Origin: Methylobacter sp.
GTDB lineage: Bacteria; Pseudomonadota; Gammaproteobacteria; Methylococcales; Methylomonadaceae
Length of the DNA: 53,309 nucleotides
Direction: 5' to 3'
Assembly (NCBI GenBank): GCA_004299305.1
Contig: SCPZ01000044.1
Location: 1-53,309, forward strand
Shown here: positions 41,090 through 50,986 of the stretch, piece by piece
How the letters are laid out: each line of letters begins with the position of its first letter
Position numbering within the stretch: position 1 is the first letter of the stretch
Notes under the pieces: model-generated
The model's input: only the letters and a program-made list of their open reading frames with translations
What the model was told of the DNA's origin: nothing
Databases searched by the model: none
Position numbers and translations under genes: made by a program

Positions 41090-42373
41090 CTAGGGAGACC
41101 ATGCCGGTTCGCGAATTTCACTGCCGTCAAACACCAGTTTCTGCTGCATTTTACCATCCAATGAAACGGCCGATAAGTAACCCGCATTGCCTTTTCGTGA
41201 AGCATATAAAATCATGCTGCCATTCGGCGCAAAACTGGGTGATTCATCTGATCGACCATCGGTTATTACATTGACTGACTTGGTTGCCAAATCCATAACG
41301 GCAATACGATAATCGCTGCCGTTTCCATGCACCATAGCTATGCTTCTGCCATCCGGTGAAAAACTGCCCCTGGCATTATAACTGCCTGAGAATGTCAGTC
41401 TTTTTTCTTCTCCGCCTTGGCTTGACATAATATATAGCTGTGGTTTTCCACCCCGATCCGAGGTAAAAACAATACTACTGCCGTCTGGAGACCAAGTTGG
41501 CTCGGTATCGATAGCAAAGCTTTTAGTTAATTTAGTTAAAGAACGCGTTACCAGATTTAAGATGTAGATATCGGGACTGCCATCTTTGGATAAAGTCAAA
41601 GCCAACTTTGCCCCATCGGGCGACCATGAAGGGGCGCCATTGATTCCGGGGAATTCTGCAACTCTTACTCTTTCACCGGTAGCTAAGGTTTGAATATAAA
41701 TTGCTGCTGATTTTTTCTCGAACGATACGTAGGCTATTTTTCGACCATCGGGAGACCAAGCAGGAGACATCAATGGCTCCATAGACGAGGCTATGGTTTG
41801 CGCATTAAATCCATCCGCATCTGAAACTTGCAGTTTATGGGTGCTTTGTCTGCCTTGCCTGCTGCTGGTGATGTAGGCAATCCGGCCGCTAAACACACCT
41901 TTTTTACCGGTTAATTTCTCAAAGATAAGGTCGCTGATATGATGGGCTGTTCTGCGCAATTCGCCTGCTGACGATGTCATTCGGTAACCCATTAATTGTT
42001 GCCCTTTATAGACATCAAATAATTGAAACTGAACATTGTATTGACCATGGTCTTCAATCACCTGGCCGATGACCAGGTAATTTTGGCCTAAAGCCTGCCA
42101 ATCTTTAAACTGAACCGCTTCGGCAGTGCTGGGTCGCCCCGGCATACTTTGTTTATCCAGCGTTTTAAAATATCCGCTACGCCCTAAATCCGCATCAACA
42201 ACAAAACTAACATCAACAGGAACCCCCGATGCGCCTTGCATAGCAAAAGGAACGATTGAAATAGGCAGGGCGCTTTCAATGCCTTCGGTAATTTCGATTG
42301 TCATCTCTGCATGGCTATTCGGTATATAGAAACTAACCAGGCCAACCAACAAAATTCTTCTAAAAAAGCTCAC
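41090..42373 (-). CDS. tolB: Tol-Pal translocation protein TolB
   Basis: Periplasmic six-bladed beta-propeller that connects Pal with TolA. The 427-residue protein has a signal peptide (ending NSHA), an N-terminal alpha/beta domain ([25 protein letters not shown]), and a C-terminal propeller with repeated SPDG motifs ([48 protein letters not shown]). Length is standard. It lies 95 bases downstream of tolA, with a 17-base inverted repeat (CATCATCCGGGATGATG) in the gap. Confidence 0.97.
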   Translation of the reverse strand: MSFFRRILLVGLVSFYIPNSHAEMTIEITEGIESALPISIVPFAMQGASGVPVDVSFVVDADLGRSGYFKTLDKQSMPGRPSTAEAVQFKDWQALGQNYLVIGQVIEDHGQYNVQFQLFDVYKGQQLMGYRMTSSAGELRRTAHHISDLIFEKLTGKKGVFSGRIAYITSSRQGRQSTHKLQVSDADGFNAQTIASSMEPLMSPAWSPDGRKIAYVSFEKKSAAIYIQTLATGERVRVAEFPGINGAPSWSPDGAKLALTLSKDGSPDIYILNLVTRSLTKLTKSFAIDTEPTWSPDGSSIVFTSDRGGKPQLYIMSSQGGEEKRLTFSGSYNARGSFSPDGRSIAMVHGNGSDYRIAVMDLATKSVNVITDGRSDESPSFAPNGSMILYASRKGNAGYLSAVSLDGKMQQKLVFDGSEIREPAWSP

Positions 42374-42468
42374 TTGTTTACCTCAGTAACTTAACTGAAA
42401 AAGACCATTAAATAATTGATACCAATACTCACCAACGACATCATCCGGGATGATGACCGAATTCCAAA

Positions 42469-44016
42469 TCATCTGGAACGATCCGGATTAAACAAAAACT
42501 TAAATGACTTAAATTCTTTGGCTGCTAATTCTTTGTCTTTAGGCACCGGGAGTGGCGATGCTTTATGAACGGCGCTTTCCGCTGAACGATCAAAAATTTC
42601 ATCGCCGCTGGACGTAACAACCACGGCATCGATTACTGTACCGTCAGACATCAATCTGACCTGAATTGTACACTTTAAACCTTCTGTAGCGGAAACCGGG
42701 CGAATCCAGCTCCGGGTTACTTTTTGATTAATCGCTACGATGGCGGATTTGATCGCCAGTTGATCTTGTTCCGCATCCATTCGCGCCTGTTCTGCTTCCA
42801 TCCTTGCGGCTTCTGCTCTTTCCGCTTCGGCTTTCGCTTTGGCTTCTGCTTCGGCCTTGGCTTGTGCGGCGGCCTCGGCTTTGGCTTTTTCTGCTGCGGC
42901 TTTCGCTTTGGCTTCTGCTTCAGCCTTGGCTTGTGCGGCGGCTTCGGCTTTAGCTTTTTCTGCTGCGGCTTTCGCTTTGGCGTCCGCTTCAGCCTTGGCT
43001 TGTGCGGCGGCTTCGGCTTTGGCTTTTTCTGCTGCTGCCTTCGCTTTGGCATCCGCTTCGGCTTTGGCCTGCGCGGCAGCTTCTGCTTTCGCTTCAGCCT
43101 TGGCTTGCTCTACGGCCTCGGCTTTTGCTTTAGCAGCTTCGGCCTGTTTTGCTTCGGCTTTGGCTTGTGCGACGGCTTCTGCTTTCGTTTTAGCCCTGGC
43201 TTGCTCTGCGGCCTCGGCTTTTGCCTTGGCAACTTCGGCCTGTTTTGCTTCGGCTTTGGCCTGCGCGACGGCTTCTGCTTTCGCTTTAGCCGCTTCAGCC
43301 CTGGCTTGCTCTGCGGCCTCGGCTTTTGCCTTGGCAACTTCGGCCTGTTTTGCTTCGGCTTTGGCCTGCGCGGCAACTTCTGCCTTTGCTTTCGCGTCTG
43401 CTTCAGCCTTGGCTTGTGCAGCGGCCTCGGCTTTTGCCTTGGCAGCTTCGGCCTGTTTTGCTTCGGCTTTGGCCTGCGCGGCAATTTCTGCCTTTGCTTT
43501 CGCGTCTGCTTCAGCTTTAGCTTGTGCAGCGGCCTCGGCTTTTGCTTTGGCGGCTTCGGCCTGTTTTGCTTCGGCTTTGGCCTGCGCGGCAATTTCTGCC
43601 TTTGCTTTCGCGTCTGCTTCAGCTTTAGCTTGTGCAGCGGCCTCGGCTTTTGCTTTGGCAACTTCGGCCTGTTTTGCTTCGGCTTTGGCCTGCGCGGCAA
43701 TTTCTGCTTTTGCTTTCGCGTCTGCTTCAGCCTTGGCTTGTGCAGCGGCCTCTGCTTTTTCCGCATCCGCCCGCTGCACTGCCTGTTCGGCTTCCAGATT
43801 GGTTTCTGTTTCTTGCTTTACCGGCTCTGCACTAGCCTCGACCGGATTATTAACCTTAGCTTCATCGACAATTTCAGCGTGAATAATTTCCGGTTCAGGC
43901 TTAGGCTCGATCTTATCAGGCTTTAATAGAGCGCTTAAGGCAAACAAGCCTAGAATCGTAACATGTAAAGCCAAGGCCAAAATAATTGGCCATGAAAACC
44001 TCCTTTTGCTATTCAT
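42469..44016 (-). CDS. tolA: Cell envelope protein TolA with expanded repeat stalk
   Basis: Inner-membrane anchored energy-transducing stalk of the Tol-Pal complex. The 515-residue protein has one N-terminal TM helix (IILALALHVTILGLFALSAL), an approximately 350-residue Ala/Lys/Glu helical stalk and a C-terminal domain (KVTRSWIRPVSATEG, GTVIDAVVVTSSGDEIFDRS) of TolA/TonB type. The stalk contains about four 36-residue tandem units (KAKAEAAAQAKAEADAKAKA) followed by looser ones and four 23-residue units (ending AKAAAE). Longer than E. coli TolA (421). Starts 4 bases after the tolR stop. Confidence 0.95.
   Translation of the reverse strand: MNSKRRFSWPIILALALHVTILGLFALSALLKPDKIEPKPEPEIIHAEIVDEAKVNNPVEASAEPVKQETETNLEAEQAVQRADAEKAEAAAQAKAEADAKAKAEIAAQAKAEAKQAEVAKAKAEAAAQAKAEADAKAKAEIAAQAKAEAKQAEAAKAKAEAAAQAKAEADAKAKAEIAAQAKAEAKQAEAAKAKAEAAAQAKAEADAKAKAEVAAQAKAEAKQAEVAKAKAEAAEQARAEAAKAKAEAVAQAKAEAKQAEVAKAKAEAAEQARAKTKAEAVAQAKAEAKQAEAAKAKAEAVEQAKAEAKAEAAAQAKAEADAKAKAAAEKAKAEAAAQAKAEADAKAKAAAEKAKAEAAAQAKAEAEAKAKAAAEKAKAEAAAQAKAEAEAKAKAEAERAEAARMEAEQARMDAEQDQLAIKSAIVAINQKVTRSWIRPVSATEGLKCTIQVRLMSDGTVIDAVVVTSSGDEIFDRSAESAVHKASPLPVPKDKELAAKEFKSFKFLFNPDRSR
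42840..43760 (-). repeat. Tandem repeats coding the TolA stalk
   Basis: Two kinds of in-frame repeat are visible: 69-base units at about 42840-43050, nearly identical for three copies, and 108-base units at about 43380-43760, also nearly identical for four copies. Between them are shorter, diverged units. The near-identity indicates recent expansion, and the opposite strand is a long open frame only because of the alanine-rich codons (GCC/GCG). Confidence 0.85.
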
Positions 44017-44020
44017 CGAG

Positions 44021-44464
44021 CTATTGTTCGTCCGATTTGGTCATTAAACCTACGCTGGATACACCGGCATTTTTTAATCCCGCCATCAGCGTAACCACGA
44101 CACCATATTCAATCCCTTTGTAAGCCCCTATCAGGACCTGTGTTTTCGGCTTCTTGTTTAATACTTCCATCACGCGAGCCTCCACCTCTTCACGCTGTAT
44201 CTGCTCAGGTTCTTGATCGTCAACAGTAATATAATATTGGCTTTGATCATTGATCGATATAACAACAGGTAAATTATCGCTTTCAGATTCAACAGTTGCA
44301 GATTCAGCTTGTGGAAGCTCAACTTCCACGCCTGTTTGCAACATCGGCGTTGTTATCATAAAAATAATCAACAGCACTAAAGTCACATCAATGTACGGAA
44401 CTACGTTAATTTCCGCCATGGGCTTCCTGCGCCCATTTTTTCTACCCATTTGTGGCGCGCTCAT
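44021..44464 (-). CDS. tolR: Tol-Pal proton-channel protein TolR
   Basis: Inner-membrane ExbD/TolR-family protein that helps convert proton motive force. The 147-residue product starts RKNGRRKPMAEINVVPYIDV, with the characteristic Asp in the single TM helix (VPYIDVTLVLLIIFMITTPM), then a periplasmic domain (PVVISINDQSQYYITV, PKTQVLIGAYKGIEYG). Overlaps the tolQ stop by 4 bases. Confidence 0.97.
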   Translation of the reverse strand: MSAPQMGRKNGRRKPMAEINVVPYIDVTLVLLIIFMITTPMLQTGVEVELPQAESATVESESDNLPVVISINDQSQYYITVDDQEPEQIQREEVEARVMEVLNKKPKTQVLIGAYKGIEYGVVVTLMAGLKNAGVSSVGLMTKSDEQ

Positions 44465-45138
44465 TTTTGGTGTGCCTGCCTTTGCAATAGTACGACAAAT
44501 TCTTCAACAAACAGTTCATACCGACCGGTTAACCTGTCCAAGCGAGTAGAAAAGCGGTTGTAAGCAATAACAGCGGGAATCGCGGCAAACAGGCCTATCG
44601 CGGTTGCAATCAAGGCTTCGGCAATACCCGGAGCGACTTGCGCCAAAGTCGCCTGCTTAACATTACCCAGTGACATAAAGGAGTTCATGATGCCCCATAC
44701 TGTGCCGAATAAACCGATGTAAGGACTGATCGAACCGACAGTGGCAAGAAACGCCAAATGCTCATCCAGCCGTTCCAATTCTCGTGATAATTCAATACGC
44801 ATGACTCGCTGCGCACTTTCCACCTGCACGACGGGTTCTACATTGCCTGCTTGCCTCATACGGGAAAATTCTTTATAACCGGCCAGAAATATTTTCTCTA
44901 TGCCTTCCGGCTCAAAATCCTTTGCCGCCAATTTTCTATAAAGATCGGCTAATACGACACCGGACCAAAATTGTTCTTCAAATTCGTCGGTAATTTCAAT
45001 TGCCCGATTGAGCTCTTTGCGCTTGGTAAAAATAAATGTCCAAGATGATACCGATGCGGTTAGCAATATCAGCATCACAAATTGAACAACAAAGCTGGCT
45101 TCTTTAACTAAATGGAAAATCGATAAATCAGTATTCAT
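44461..45138 (-). CDS. tolQ: Tol-Pal motor protein TolQ
   Basis: Inner-membrane MotA/TolQ/ExbB proton channel subunit. The 225-residue product has three TM helices: VVQFVMLILLTASVSSWTF near the N terminus, then LAFLATVGSISPYIGLFGTV and IAEALIATAIGLFAAIPAVI with the conserved Thr and GIAEALIATA motif. It starts inside the ybgC stop (4-base overlap) and is the first tol gene of the operon. Confidence 0.97.
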   Translation of the reverse strand: MNTDLSIFHLVKEASFVVQFVMLILLTASVSSWTFIFTKRKELNRAIEITDEFEEQFWSGVVLADLYRKLAAKDFEPEGIEKIFLAGYKEFSRMRQAGNVEPVVQVESAQRVMRIELSRELERLDEHLAFLATVGSISPYIGLFGTVWGIMNSFMSLGNVKQATLAQVAPGIAEALIATAIGLFAAIPAVIAYNRFSTRLDRLTGRYELFVEEFVVLLQRQAHQK

Positions 45139-45542
45139 TTATTATATGCTCTAAGTGCTCTAAATAAGGTTTCGGGAATAGCTTTAGGACGCATGGTTTG
45201 TGCATCCAAACAAGCGCAACGAACACTGCCCTTGCATAAGACATCGCCGTTTCGGGTAATATCTTGTTCAAAAGTGAGACTGGCTTTTTTGGCCAGACTT
45301 ACCTCGACGCTGGTTTGTAGTTGTTCATTAAAACGGGCCGGGCTCAAATAATCGACTTGTACGGAACGCACCACAAAAATAATGCCTTCGGTAGCGCGTA
45401 GTTCGTCCTGTTCATATCCCATTGCCCTGAGCATCTCAGTTCTGGCCCGCTCGAAAAATTTCAGGTAGTTGGCGTAAAACACCACGCCGCCTGCATCGGT
45501 GTCTTCGTAGTAAACGCGTATCGGCCAGGTAAATTTTTTCAT
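45135..45542 (-). CDS. ybgC: Acyl-CoA thioesterase YbgC
   Basis: Hot-dog-fold thioesterase that acts on short acyl-CoAs and is associated with the Tol-Pal operon and phospholipid metabolism. The 135-residue product has YYEDTDAGGVVFYANYLKFF with catalytic Asp (EDTDAGGVV) and RARTEMLRAMGYEQ. It precedes tolQ in nearly all gammaproteobacterial tol operons, as here with a 4-base overlap, and follows ruvB by 40 bases. Confidence 0.95.
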   Translation of the reverse strand: MKKFTWPIRVYYEDTDAGGVVFYANYLKFFERARTEMLRAMGYEQDELRATEGIIFVVRSVQVDYLSPARFNEQLQTSVEVSLAKKASLTFEQDITRNGDVLCKGSVRCACLDAQTMRPKAIPETLFRALRAYNK

Positions 45543-45582
45543 ATACTGTATTTTTAGGTAATACAGCGCATCCTACGCCTGA

Positions 45583-46617
45583 TTATTCAAATAAATCCTC
45601 GGACATTCCCAAATGCTTTGGAGGTTGCAGGCCAAAATGCAAATAAGCGTTCTGGGTGACCACTCGGCCGCGGGGCGTACGCATAATAAAGCCCTGTTGC
45701 AGCAAATACGGTTCCACGACATCTTCAATGGTGCCCCGCTCTTCGCTGATTGCAGCGGCCAGCGTATCCAGTCCTACCGGCCCGCCGGCAAAACCTTCAA
45801 TCATCGCCATCAGCAGTTTACGATCTAAAGAATCGAATCCGTTATTGTCCACTTTCAACATTTCCAAAGCTTGAAAAGACAGTTCTTCTGTGATCGTGCC
45901 ATTGCCTTTTACTTCTGCATAATCCCGCACCCGGCGCAACAATCTGTTGGCAATTCGTGGTGTGCCGCGAGAACGCCGGGCTATTTCATAAGCGCCGCGC
46001 GGTTCCATCGTAATGCCCAGCACCTTGGCTGAACGCGCTACGATATTCGACAGCTCATCAACCGTGTAAAACTCCAAGCGCTGAACAATGCCAAAGCGAT
46101 CACGCAGCGGCGAAGTCAGCAAACCGGCACGGGTGGTCGCCCCAACCAGCGTAAAGGGCGGTAAATCCAGCTTGATCGAGCGTGCGGCAGGGCCTTCGCC
46201 GATCATCAGATCCAGCTGATAATCTTCCATAGCTGGATATAAAATTTCTTCAACCGCAGGGCTCAGGCGATGTATTTCATCGATAAACAATACATCATGA
46301 GCTTCCAGGTTGGTCAATAATGCCGCAAGATCACCGGCTTTATCGAGCACAGGCCCGGATGTTTGGCGAATTTTAACACACATTTCGGCGGCTATAATAT
46401 TAGCCAATGTCGTTTTGCCTAAACCGGGAGGGCCGAAAATCAACACATGATCCAAGGCTTCTTTTCGTGCTGTCGCCGCCTGAATAAAGATATCCATTTG
46501 TTCGCGCAATTCTTTTTGACCGATATAATCGGCCAATCGTTTGGGCCGAATAGCCCGATCTTGGCGCTCTTCATCCGAATGACTGTGAGCGGTTACCATG
46601 CGATCGCTTTCGATCAT
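45583..46617 (-). CDS. ruvB: Holliday junction helicase RuvB
   Basis: AAA+ ATPase motor that drives branch migration at Holliday junctions with RuvA. The 344-residue protein has Walker [10 protein letters not shown], Walker B LFIDEIHR, the sensor 1 [10 protein letters not shown], the arginine finger region [13 protein letters not shown], and a C-terminal winged helix ([13 protein letters not shown]). The start overlaps the ruvA stop by 4 bases. The order ruvC-ruvA-ruvB is standard. Confidence 0.98.
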   Translation of the reverse strand: MIESDRMVTAHSHSDEERQDRAIRPKRLADYIGQKELREQMDIFIQAATARKEALDHVLIFGPPGLGKTTLANIIAAEMCVKIRQTSGPVLDKAGDLAALLTNLEAHDVLFIDEIHRLSPAVEEILYPAMEDYQLDLMIGEGPAARSIKLDLPPFTLVGATTRAGLLTSPLRDRFGIVQRLEFYTVDELSNIVARSAKVLGITMEPRGAYEIARRSRGTPRIANRLLRRVRDYAEVKGNGTITEELSFQALEMLKVDNNGFDSLDRKLLMAMIEGFAGGPVGLDTLAAAISEERGTIEDVVEPYLLQQGFIMRTPRGRVVTQNAYLHFGLQPPKHLGMSEDLFE

Positions 46618-47216
46618 CTTACCGAGCCTTGTAATGCCAGCCGGATAATATCTTCGCAGCTTTTACCTTCGGTGCTGATATTTTGCACCATTTTACCGGC
46701 ATCCAATGGCTTATAACCTAATGAGCACAGGGCGCTGATCGCTTCCTGTTTCGGATTGTTGACAGGCTGAGTTTTATCAACGCCGGGCGCGGATGGATCG
46801 ACTGAATTGCCCAAGTCCGGCAGTCTGTCGCGCATTTCGATAACCAGTCGTTCGGCGGTCTTTTTGCCTACGCCCGGCAAACGCACCAATGTCTGGGTAT
46901 CGTTATTATGGATACAGCGGTGGAACTCTTCGGCACTCTGTCCCGATAAAATTGTCAACGCCAGCTTAGGCCCGACACCGTTAACCTTGATCAGGGTTCT
47001 GAACATCGCCCGATCCGCTTCGGTCGAAAATCCGAACAAGATATGCGCATCTTCCCTAACCACCAAATGGGTGTGCAGCATGGTCTCTGATCCGATGGCG
47101 GGCAGGTCATAAAAAGTCGTCATCGGCGCTTCGATTTCATAGCCGACGCCGTTCACATCAAGCACTAACAACGGCGGCGCTTTCAGCGCCAGTTTGCCGC
47201 GCAAAAAACCGATCAT
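46614..47216 (-). CDS. ruvA: Holliday junction protein RuvA
   Basis: Tetrameric DNA-binding subunit that loads RuvB on four-way junctions. The 200-residue product begins [20 protein letters not shown] (domain I OB-fold) and carries helix-hairpin-helix motifs [13 protein letters not shown] and [13 protein letters not shown], followed by a linker and the RuvB-binding C-terminal domain ([13 protein letters not shown]). The ATG at 47216 is chosen because an earlier in-frame start (47270) would only read into ruvC. It overlaps the ruvC stop by 4 bases. Confidence 0.97.
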   Translation of the reverse strand: MIGFLRGKLALKAPPLLVLDVNGVGYEIEAPMTTFYDLPAIGSETMLHTHLVVREDAHILFGFSTEADRAMFRTLIKVNGVGPKLALTILSGQSAEEFHRCIHNNDTQTLVRLPGVGKKTAERLVIEMRDRLPDLGNSVDPSAPGVDKTQPVNNPKQEAISALCSLGYKPLDAGKMVQNISTEGKSCEDIIRLALQGSVR

Positions 47217-47710
47217 CGCAATAAACCCTGCTGCAAACGCTGTGCAGTCTGCTGATAATGGGCATGGCAAATACTGATACCCAAGGCATCGCCGGCATCG
47301 ATTTGCAACTCGCCTTGAATATTTAACAGAATTTTCACCATGTGTTGGACTTGAGTTTTTTCGGCGCTGCCTTTACCCACGATGGCCTGCTTGACTTGCC
47401 GGGCCGCATATTCGAACACCGGCAAGCCGGTAGTCTGGACCGCGCAAATTGCCGCCCCCCGAGCCTGGCCCAACTTAAGCGCAGAGTCTGCATTTTTATG
47501 CATAAAAACCTGTTCTATGGCCATTTGTTCAGGATGATAGCGCTCGACAACTTCCACAATGCCGTCAAAGATTTGTTTGAGCCGATCGGGAAAATAGTCG
47601 GCTTTGATATGAATACTGCCGCTGGCTATGTATTTATAGCCGTTCGATGAGTCTTCTATAATGCCGTAACCGGTTATTCTCGATCCGGGATCTATCCCTA
47701 AAATTCGCAT
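47213..47710 (-). CDS. ruvC: Crossover junction endonuclease RuvC
   Basis: Dimeric resolvase that cleaves Holliday junctions. The 165-residue protein has GIDPGSRITGYGII with the first catalytic Asp, the Glu in MAIEQVFMHKN, and the C-terminal Asp motif DAGDALGISICHAHY. Typical length. Precedes ruvA in the ruvCAB operon and follows yebC by 16 bases. Confidence 0.97.
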   Translation of the reverse strand: MRILGIDPGSRITGYGIIEDSSNGYKYIASGSIHIKADYFPDRLKQIFDGIVEVVERYHPEQMAIEQVFMHKNADSALKLGQARGAAICAVQTTGLPVFEYAARQVKQAIVGKGSAEKTQVQHMVKILLNIQGELQIDAGDALGISICHAHYQQTAQRLQQGLLR

Positions 47711-47726
47711 CAGCTACAGTGAACTA

Positions 47727-48473
47727 TCAATCTAGTCCTTCCATAATCTCGTCACTGATATCCGCGTTAGAATAAACATTCTGCACATCATCCAAGTCTT
47801 CCAGTCTATCTATTAAGCGCATCATTTTTGCCGCGTCTTCAGCATCAAGTTCAGCCAAGGTTGCCGCTTGCATAGTGATTTCAGCATTATCCGGCTCGAA
47901 ACCTGCGGCAATCAGTGCATCTTTGACTTCCAGATAAGTTTCCGGCGTGGTCATTACATCGACCGAGCCGTCATCATGGGTGGTCACATCTTCGGCTCCG
48001 GCTTCCAAAGCGGCTTCCATCAGCGCATCTTCATCAACCGAAGGCGCATAACTGAGGATGCCAATCTTGCTGAACATATACGCTACAGAACCGTCGGTGC
48101 CCAGATTACCGCCCGCTTTGGAAAAGGCATGGCGAACTTCGCCAACGGTGCGGTTACGATTATCGGTCAGGCAATCGACCATAACCGCAGTGCCGCCGGG
48201 ACCGTAGCCTTCATAGCGCACGACTTCGTAATTAACGCCTTCCAATGCGCCGGACGCTTTTTTGATAGCGGTGTCAATGGTGTCGCGACGCATATTTGCA
48301 CCTAAGGCTTTATCCACCGCAGTGCGTAGGGCAGGGTTGCTCGCTGTATCCGGCCCACTGGTTTTTACCGCTACGGTAATTTCCCGCAGCATTTTAGTGA
48401 ATATTTTGCCGCGCTTAGCATCCTGGCCTGCCTTACGATGCTTGATGTTAGCCCATTTACTATGCCCTGCCAT
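47727..48473 (-). CDS. yebC: YebC/PmpR family regulator
   Basis: A 248-residue protein beginning [20 protein letters not shown], the fixed family start, with the internal [20 protein letters not shown] and [20 protein letters not shown]. Long annotated as a transcription factor; recent work on some homologues points to ribosome and proline-stretch translation. Its location upstream of ruvC is conserved in proteobacteria. It probably starts the leftward operon from the repeat-containing gap 48474-48666. Confidence 0.97.
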   Translation of the reverse strand: MAGHSKWANIKHRKAGQDAKRGKIFTKMLREITVAVKTSGPDTASNPALRTAVDKALGANMRRDTIDTAIKKASGALEGVNYEVVRYEGYGPGGTAVMVDCLTDNRNRTVGEVRHAFSKAGGNLGTDGSVAYMFSKIGILSYAPSVDEDALMEAALEAGAEDVTTHDDGSVDVMTTPETYLEVKDALIAAGFEPDNAEITMQAATLAELDAEDAAKMMRLIDRLEDLDDVQNVYSNADISDEIMEGLD

Positions 48474-48573
48474 TGCCTCTCTCTCTTAAAGTACAGTTAA
48501 ATGTGTATTCGCAATTACTCAGTAACAAAAGAATAGAACTCGGATGACAAGGATTCGATTAATAACCACAGAT

Positions 48574-48655
48574 AAAGCAAAAGGTGTTTTCGCCTTTGCC
48601 TTTTTAATCCGTGTGAATCCGTCTAATCTGTGTCATCCGTGTTCCATCATTAAAC
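48574..48655. repeat. Degenerate ATCCGTGT tandem-like repeat
   Basis: Between serB and yebC, AATCCGTGTGAATCCGTCT then AATCTGTGTCATCCGTGTTCC is a run of four similar 10-base words. A flanking part (AACCACAGATAAAGCAAAAGG) resembles leader pieces of the same dispersed sequence in other genomes. It occurs in the 193-base gap that should also hold the yebC promoter. Role unknown. Confidence 0.55.
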
Positions 48656-48666
48656 ATGCGCCAAAC

Positions 48667-49308
48667 TTATAAAATATACGCCAAAACAGAAACCAAGCTC
48701 GGCTCGGCGCAATAAAAATCGGCTTGTTCACGGACAACCGGCCGATCGACCACGCCGCCAAAACCGATTACAACGGCTCCGGCCTGTTTGGCTTCCATGT
48801 CGGTTTTCCCGTCGCCTATCATAACCAGAGAACCTTGCGAGTTAAGCAGGCGCCTGCAAATCTCGGCTTTTCCGCCGGATCTGGCCAGCGGCGAATTCCG
48901 GTCATAATCTCGATAACTGCCGTCTTCATTGAAATAAATATCGACCGCATGAACCTGGTTTTCAGGTAAGCCCAAATATCTTGCCAACGGCAAAATCGCT
49001 TGCCGCAGCCCGCCGCTGATAATATGTAATTCCTTGTCCGGCGAGGTTAAAGTTGCAAACACTTCTCTAACGCCATCGACTATCTGGGCAATATACAAAT
49101 CGGCCAACCACTCTATGCTGTCCCTATCGGGCCTAATCAACGACAAGCGTTGCTCATAAACCGCTTCCAGCAACACTTCGCCATTCATCGCAGCATCGGT
49201 CAGCTTGGCCATGGACTCGCCCAAGCCGACACGATCGGCAAGTTCGTCTATGCCTTCTATCTTGCTTAAGGTGCTGTCGCAATCAAAGCAAATAACATCA
49301 AAACTCAT
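48667..49308 (-). CDS. serB: Phosphoserine phosphatase-like HAD hydrolase
   Basis: HAD-superfamily phosphatase, likely the last step of serine synthesis. The 213-residue protein has the motif I FDCDSTLSKIEGID with the nucleophile and acid Asp pair, motif II SGGLRQAILPLA, motif III Lys (GGKAEICRRL) and motif IV IGDGKTDMEAKQAG. SerB is favoured by its SKIEGIDELADRVGL cap start and position, with a 4-base overlap with the serA stop. A different small phosphatase specificity cannot be excluded. Confidence 0.9.
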   Translation of the reverse strand: MSFDVICFDCDSTLSKIEGIDELADRVGLGESMAKLTDAAMNGEVLLEAVYEQRLSLIRPDRDSIEWLADLYIAQIVDGVREVFATLTSPDKELHIISGGLRQAILPLARYLGLPENQVHAVDIYFNEDGSYRDYDRNSPLARSGGKAEICRRLLNSQGSLVMIGDGKTDMEAKQAGAVVIGFGGVVDRPVVREQADFYCAEPSLVSVLAYIL

Positions 49309-50888
49309 AAGTTGATCTGGATGGCCTTATATACGGCAGGGATATGACAAAGTTGCTGCAACAAATCATCCGTCAACGGTTCGGATACACTGATAACCGC
49401 CATTGCCCGTTGTTGCTCATCCGCCGTACCCACCTGCATCCGGGTAATATTGATGTTCGCGTTACCCAGTACGCTGCTGATTGCCGATATAACGCCCGGT
49501 TTGTCATCATGCTGGGTCACCAATAATGTCCCTTCGGGCACTACTTCAATATCAAACTGGTCGATGCAAACCAGGCGGGGGTGGCAGCCGCCCAACAAGG
49601 TTCCCGCCAAGGTAATGGTGCGATCCGTACAATGCCCGGTAACCTTAATCAGCGACAAATAATCTTGGGTTTCTTCGGTTTTCGATTCAACCAGGGTGAT
49701 GCCTTGGCGTTTGGCAATATTCTCGGCATTAACCCGATTCACTGGTGTGGAAAATTGCCCGCTTAACACGCCGATCAGGGCGGCGACTGAAACCGGTCGC
49801 ACTTCAACCTCTGCGGCCCGGCCCATTAACGCGACTTCTATTTTTTCTATTGGTTTGGTCGCCAAGCCAACCAATACTTTGCCAAGAATGTTGGCTAGCG
49901 TCATGAATTCGTGAGATTTCTTGAGTTCTTCTGCGGATACTCTGGGCAAGTTTAACGCATTAACCGCTTCGCCGGTCTTTAAAAACGTGACTGCTTGGCG
50001 GGCAATTTCGACGCTCACAGCTACCTGCGCTTCACTGGTCGATGCGCCCAAATGCGGTGTGAAAACGATATTATCCAGCTCCAGCAACGGCGAATTGGCA
50101 GGCGGTTCATTTTCGTAAACATCGAGCGCCGCACCGGCTAATCGACCGCTTTTCAATGCCTCGTACAGCGCCGTTTCGTCAATCAGGCCGCCCCTGGCGC
50201 AGTTGATAATCATCGCCCCTTTTTTCATGGCCGCCAGTTGAGCGCTGCCGATAACATTGCGGGTTTTTTCAATCAACGGACAATGCAGAGTTAAATAATC
50301 CGCGCGGGTCACCAGTTCGTCCAGGCTGACCGATTCAACGCCCAGATCTTCGAATATTTCAGGCGCAACAAACGGGTCATAGGCAATCACCTGCATTTTC
50401 AGGCCCAGGCCGCGCTGTGAAACAATACGCCCGATGGTGCCGAAGCCGAGTATTGCCAAGGTTTTATGGGCAATTTCCGAGCCCATCAACTTGGAGCGTT
50501 CCCATTTTCCGGCGCGAACCGAGCGGTCTGCGGTCGGCAAATGCCGACTCAGTGACATCATGTGCGCAATGGCTAATTCGGCTGTCGTTGTCGCATTGGC
50601 ATCCGGCGTGTTCATGACAATGATTCCCAGCTCGGTTGCTGCGGGAATGTCGACATTGTCGACTCCGATACCGGCTCGGCCTATCAGTTTGAGGTTTTTT
50701 GCCGCCTGCAAAACTTTTTTGGTCACCTGGGTGTCGCTACGAATCAATAGCGCATCGTAATCCCCGATGATATTGCAAAGTTGCTCCTCGTTGAGTCCAG
50801 TCTCGATATGTATTTGTATGCCGGACTGGTCATTTAAATAATTGATGCCGGCTTCTGCTAATTTGTCGGAAATAAGGATTTTTTTCAA
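49305..50888 (-). CDS. serA: D-3-phosphoglycerate dehydrogenase
   Basis: First committed enzyme of L-serine synthesis. The 527-residue protein is the long type with substrate/nucleotide-binding domains (GRAGIGVDNVDI, LAILGFGTIGRIVSQRGLG, catalytic Arg in NCARGGLIDE, His in TPHLGAST), an intervening ASB domain and a C-terminal ACT regulatory domain (TLLVTQHDDKPGVISAISS). The ACT domain suggests L-serine feedback. It is the first gene of the serA-serB pair and starts about 100 bases from the L,D-transpeptidase 3' end. Confidence 0.97.
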   Translation of the reverse strand: MKKILISDKLAEAGINYLNDQSGIQIHIETGLNEEQLCNIIGDYDALLIRSDTQVTKKVLQAAKNLKLIGRAGIGVDNVDIPAATELGIIVMNTPDANATTTAELAIAHMMSLSRHLPTADRSVRAGKWERSKLMGSEIAHKTLAILGFGTIGRIVSQRGLGLKMQVIAYDPFVAPEIFEDLGVESVSLDELVTRADYLTLHCPLIEKTRNVIGSAQLAAMKKGAMIINCARGGLIDETALYEALKSGRLAGAALDVYENEPPANSPLLELDNIVFTPHLGASTSEAQVAVSVEIARQAVTFLKTGEAVNALNLPRVSAEELKKSHEFMTLANILGKVLVGLATKPIEKIEVALMGRAAEVEVRPVSVAALIGVLSGQFSTPVNRVNAENIAKRQGITLVESKTEETQDYLSLIKVTGHCTDRTITLAGTLLGGCHPRLVCIDQFDIEVVPEGTLLVTQHDDKPGVISAISSVLGNANINITRMQVGTADEQQRAMAVISVSEPLTDDLLQQLCHIPAVYKAIQINL

Positions 50889-50944
50889 AGGAATGTACCG
50901 GAAAAGGGCTATGCGTTAAAAGCGGTAGTTTAACAGATTTGTAC

Positions 50945-50964
50945 GCAGGGCAGTTGCGCCCTGC
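50945..50964 (-). terminator. Weak hairpin after the L,D-transpeptidase gene
   Basis: GCAGGGC (50945-50951) and GCCCTGC (50958-50964) form a perfect 7-bp stem 22 bases beyond the L,D-transpeptidase stop. No T-tract follows on the minus strand, so it may be an RNA-structure or factor-dependent stop rather than a true intrinsic terminator. Confidence 0.4.
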
Positions 50965-50986
50965 GGTTATTAAGGCGTTTTATGTC

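Noticed and set aside
42724-43926. A 400-codon open frame opposite tolA
   Set aside because: It consists of Gly/Phe/Leu-rich repeats mirrored from the TolA stalk. Codon bias explains it and TolA is certain.
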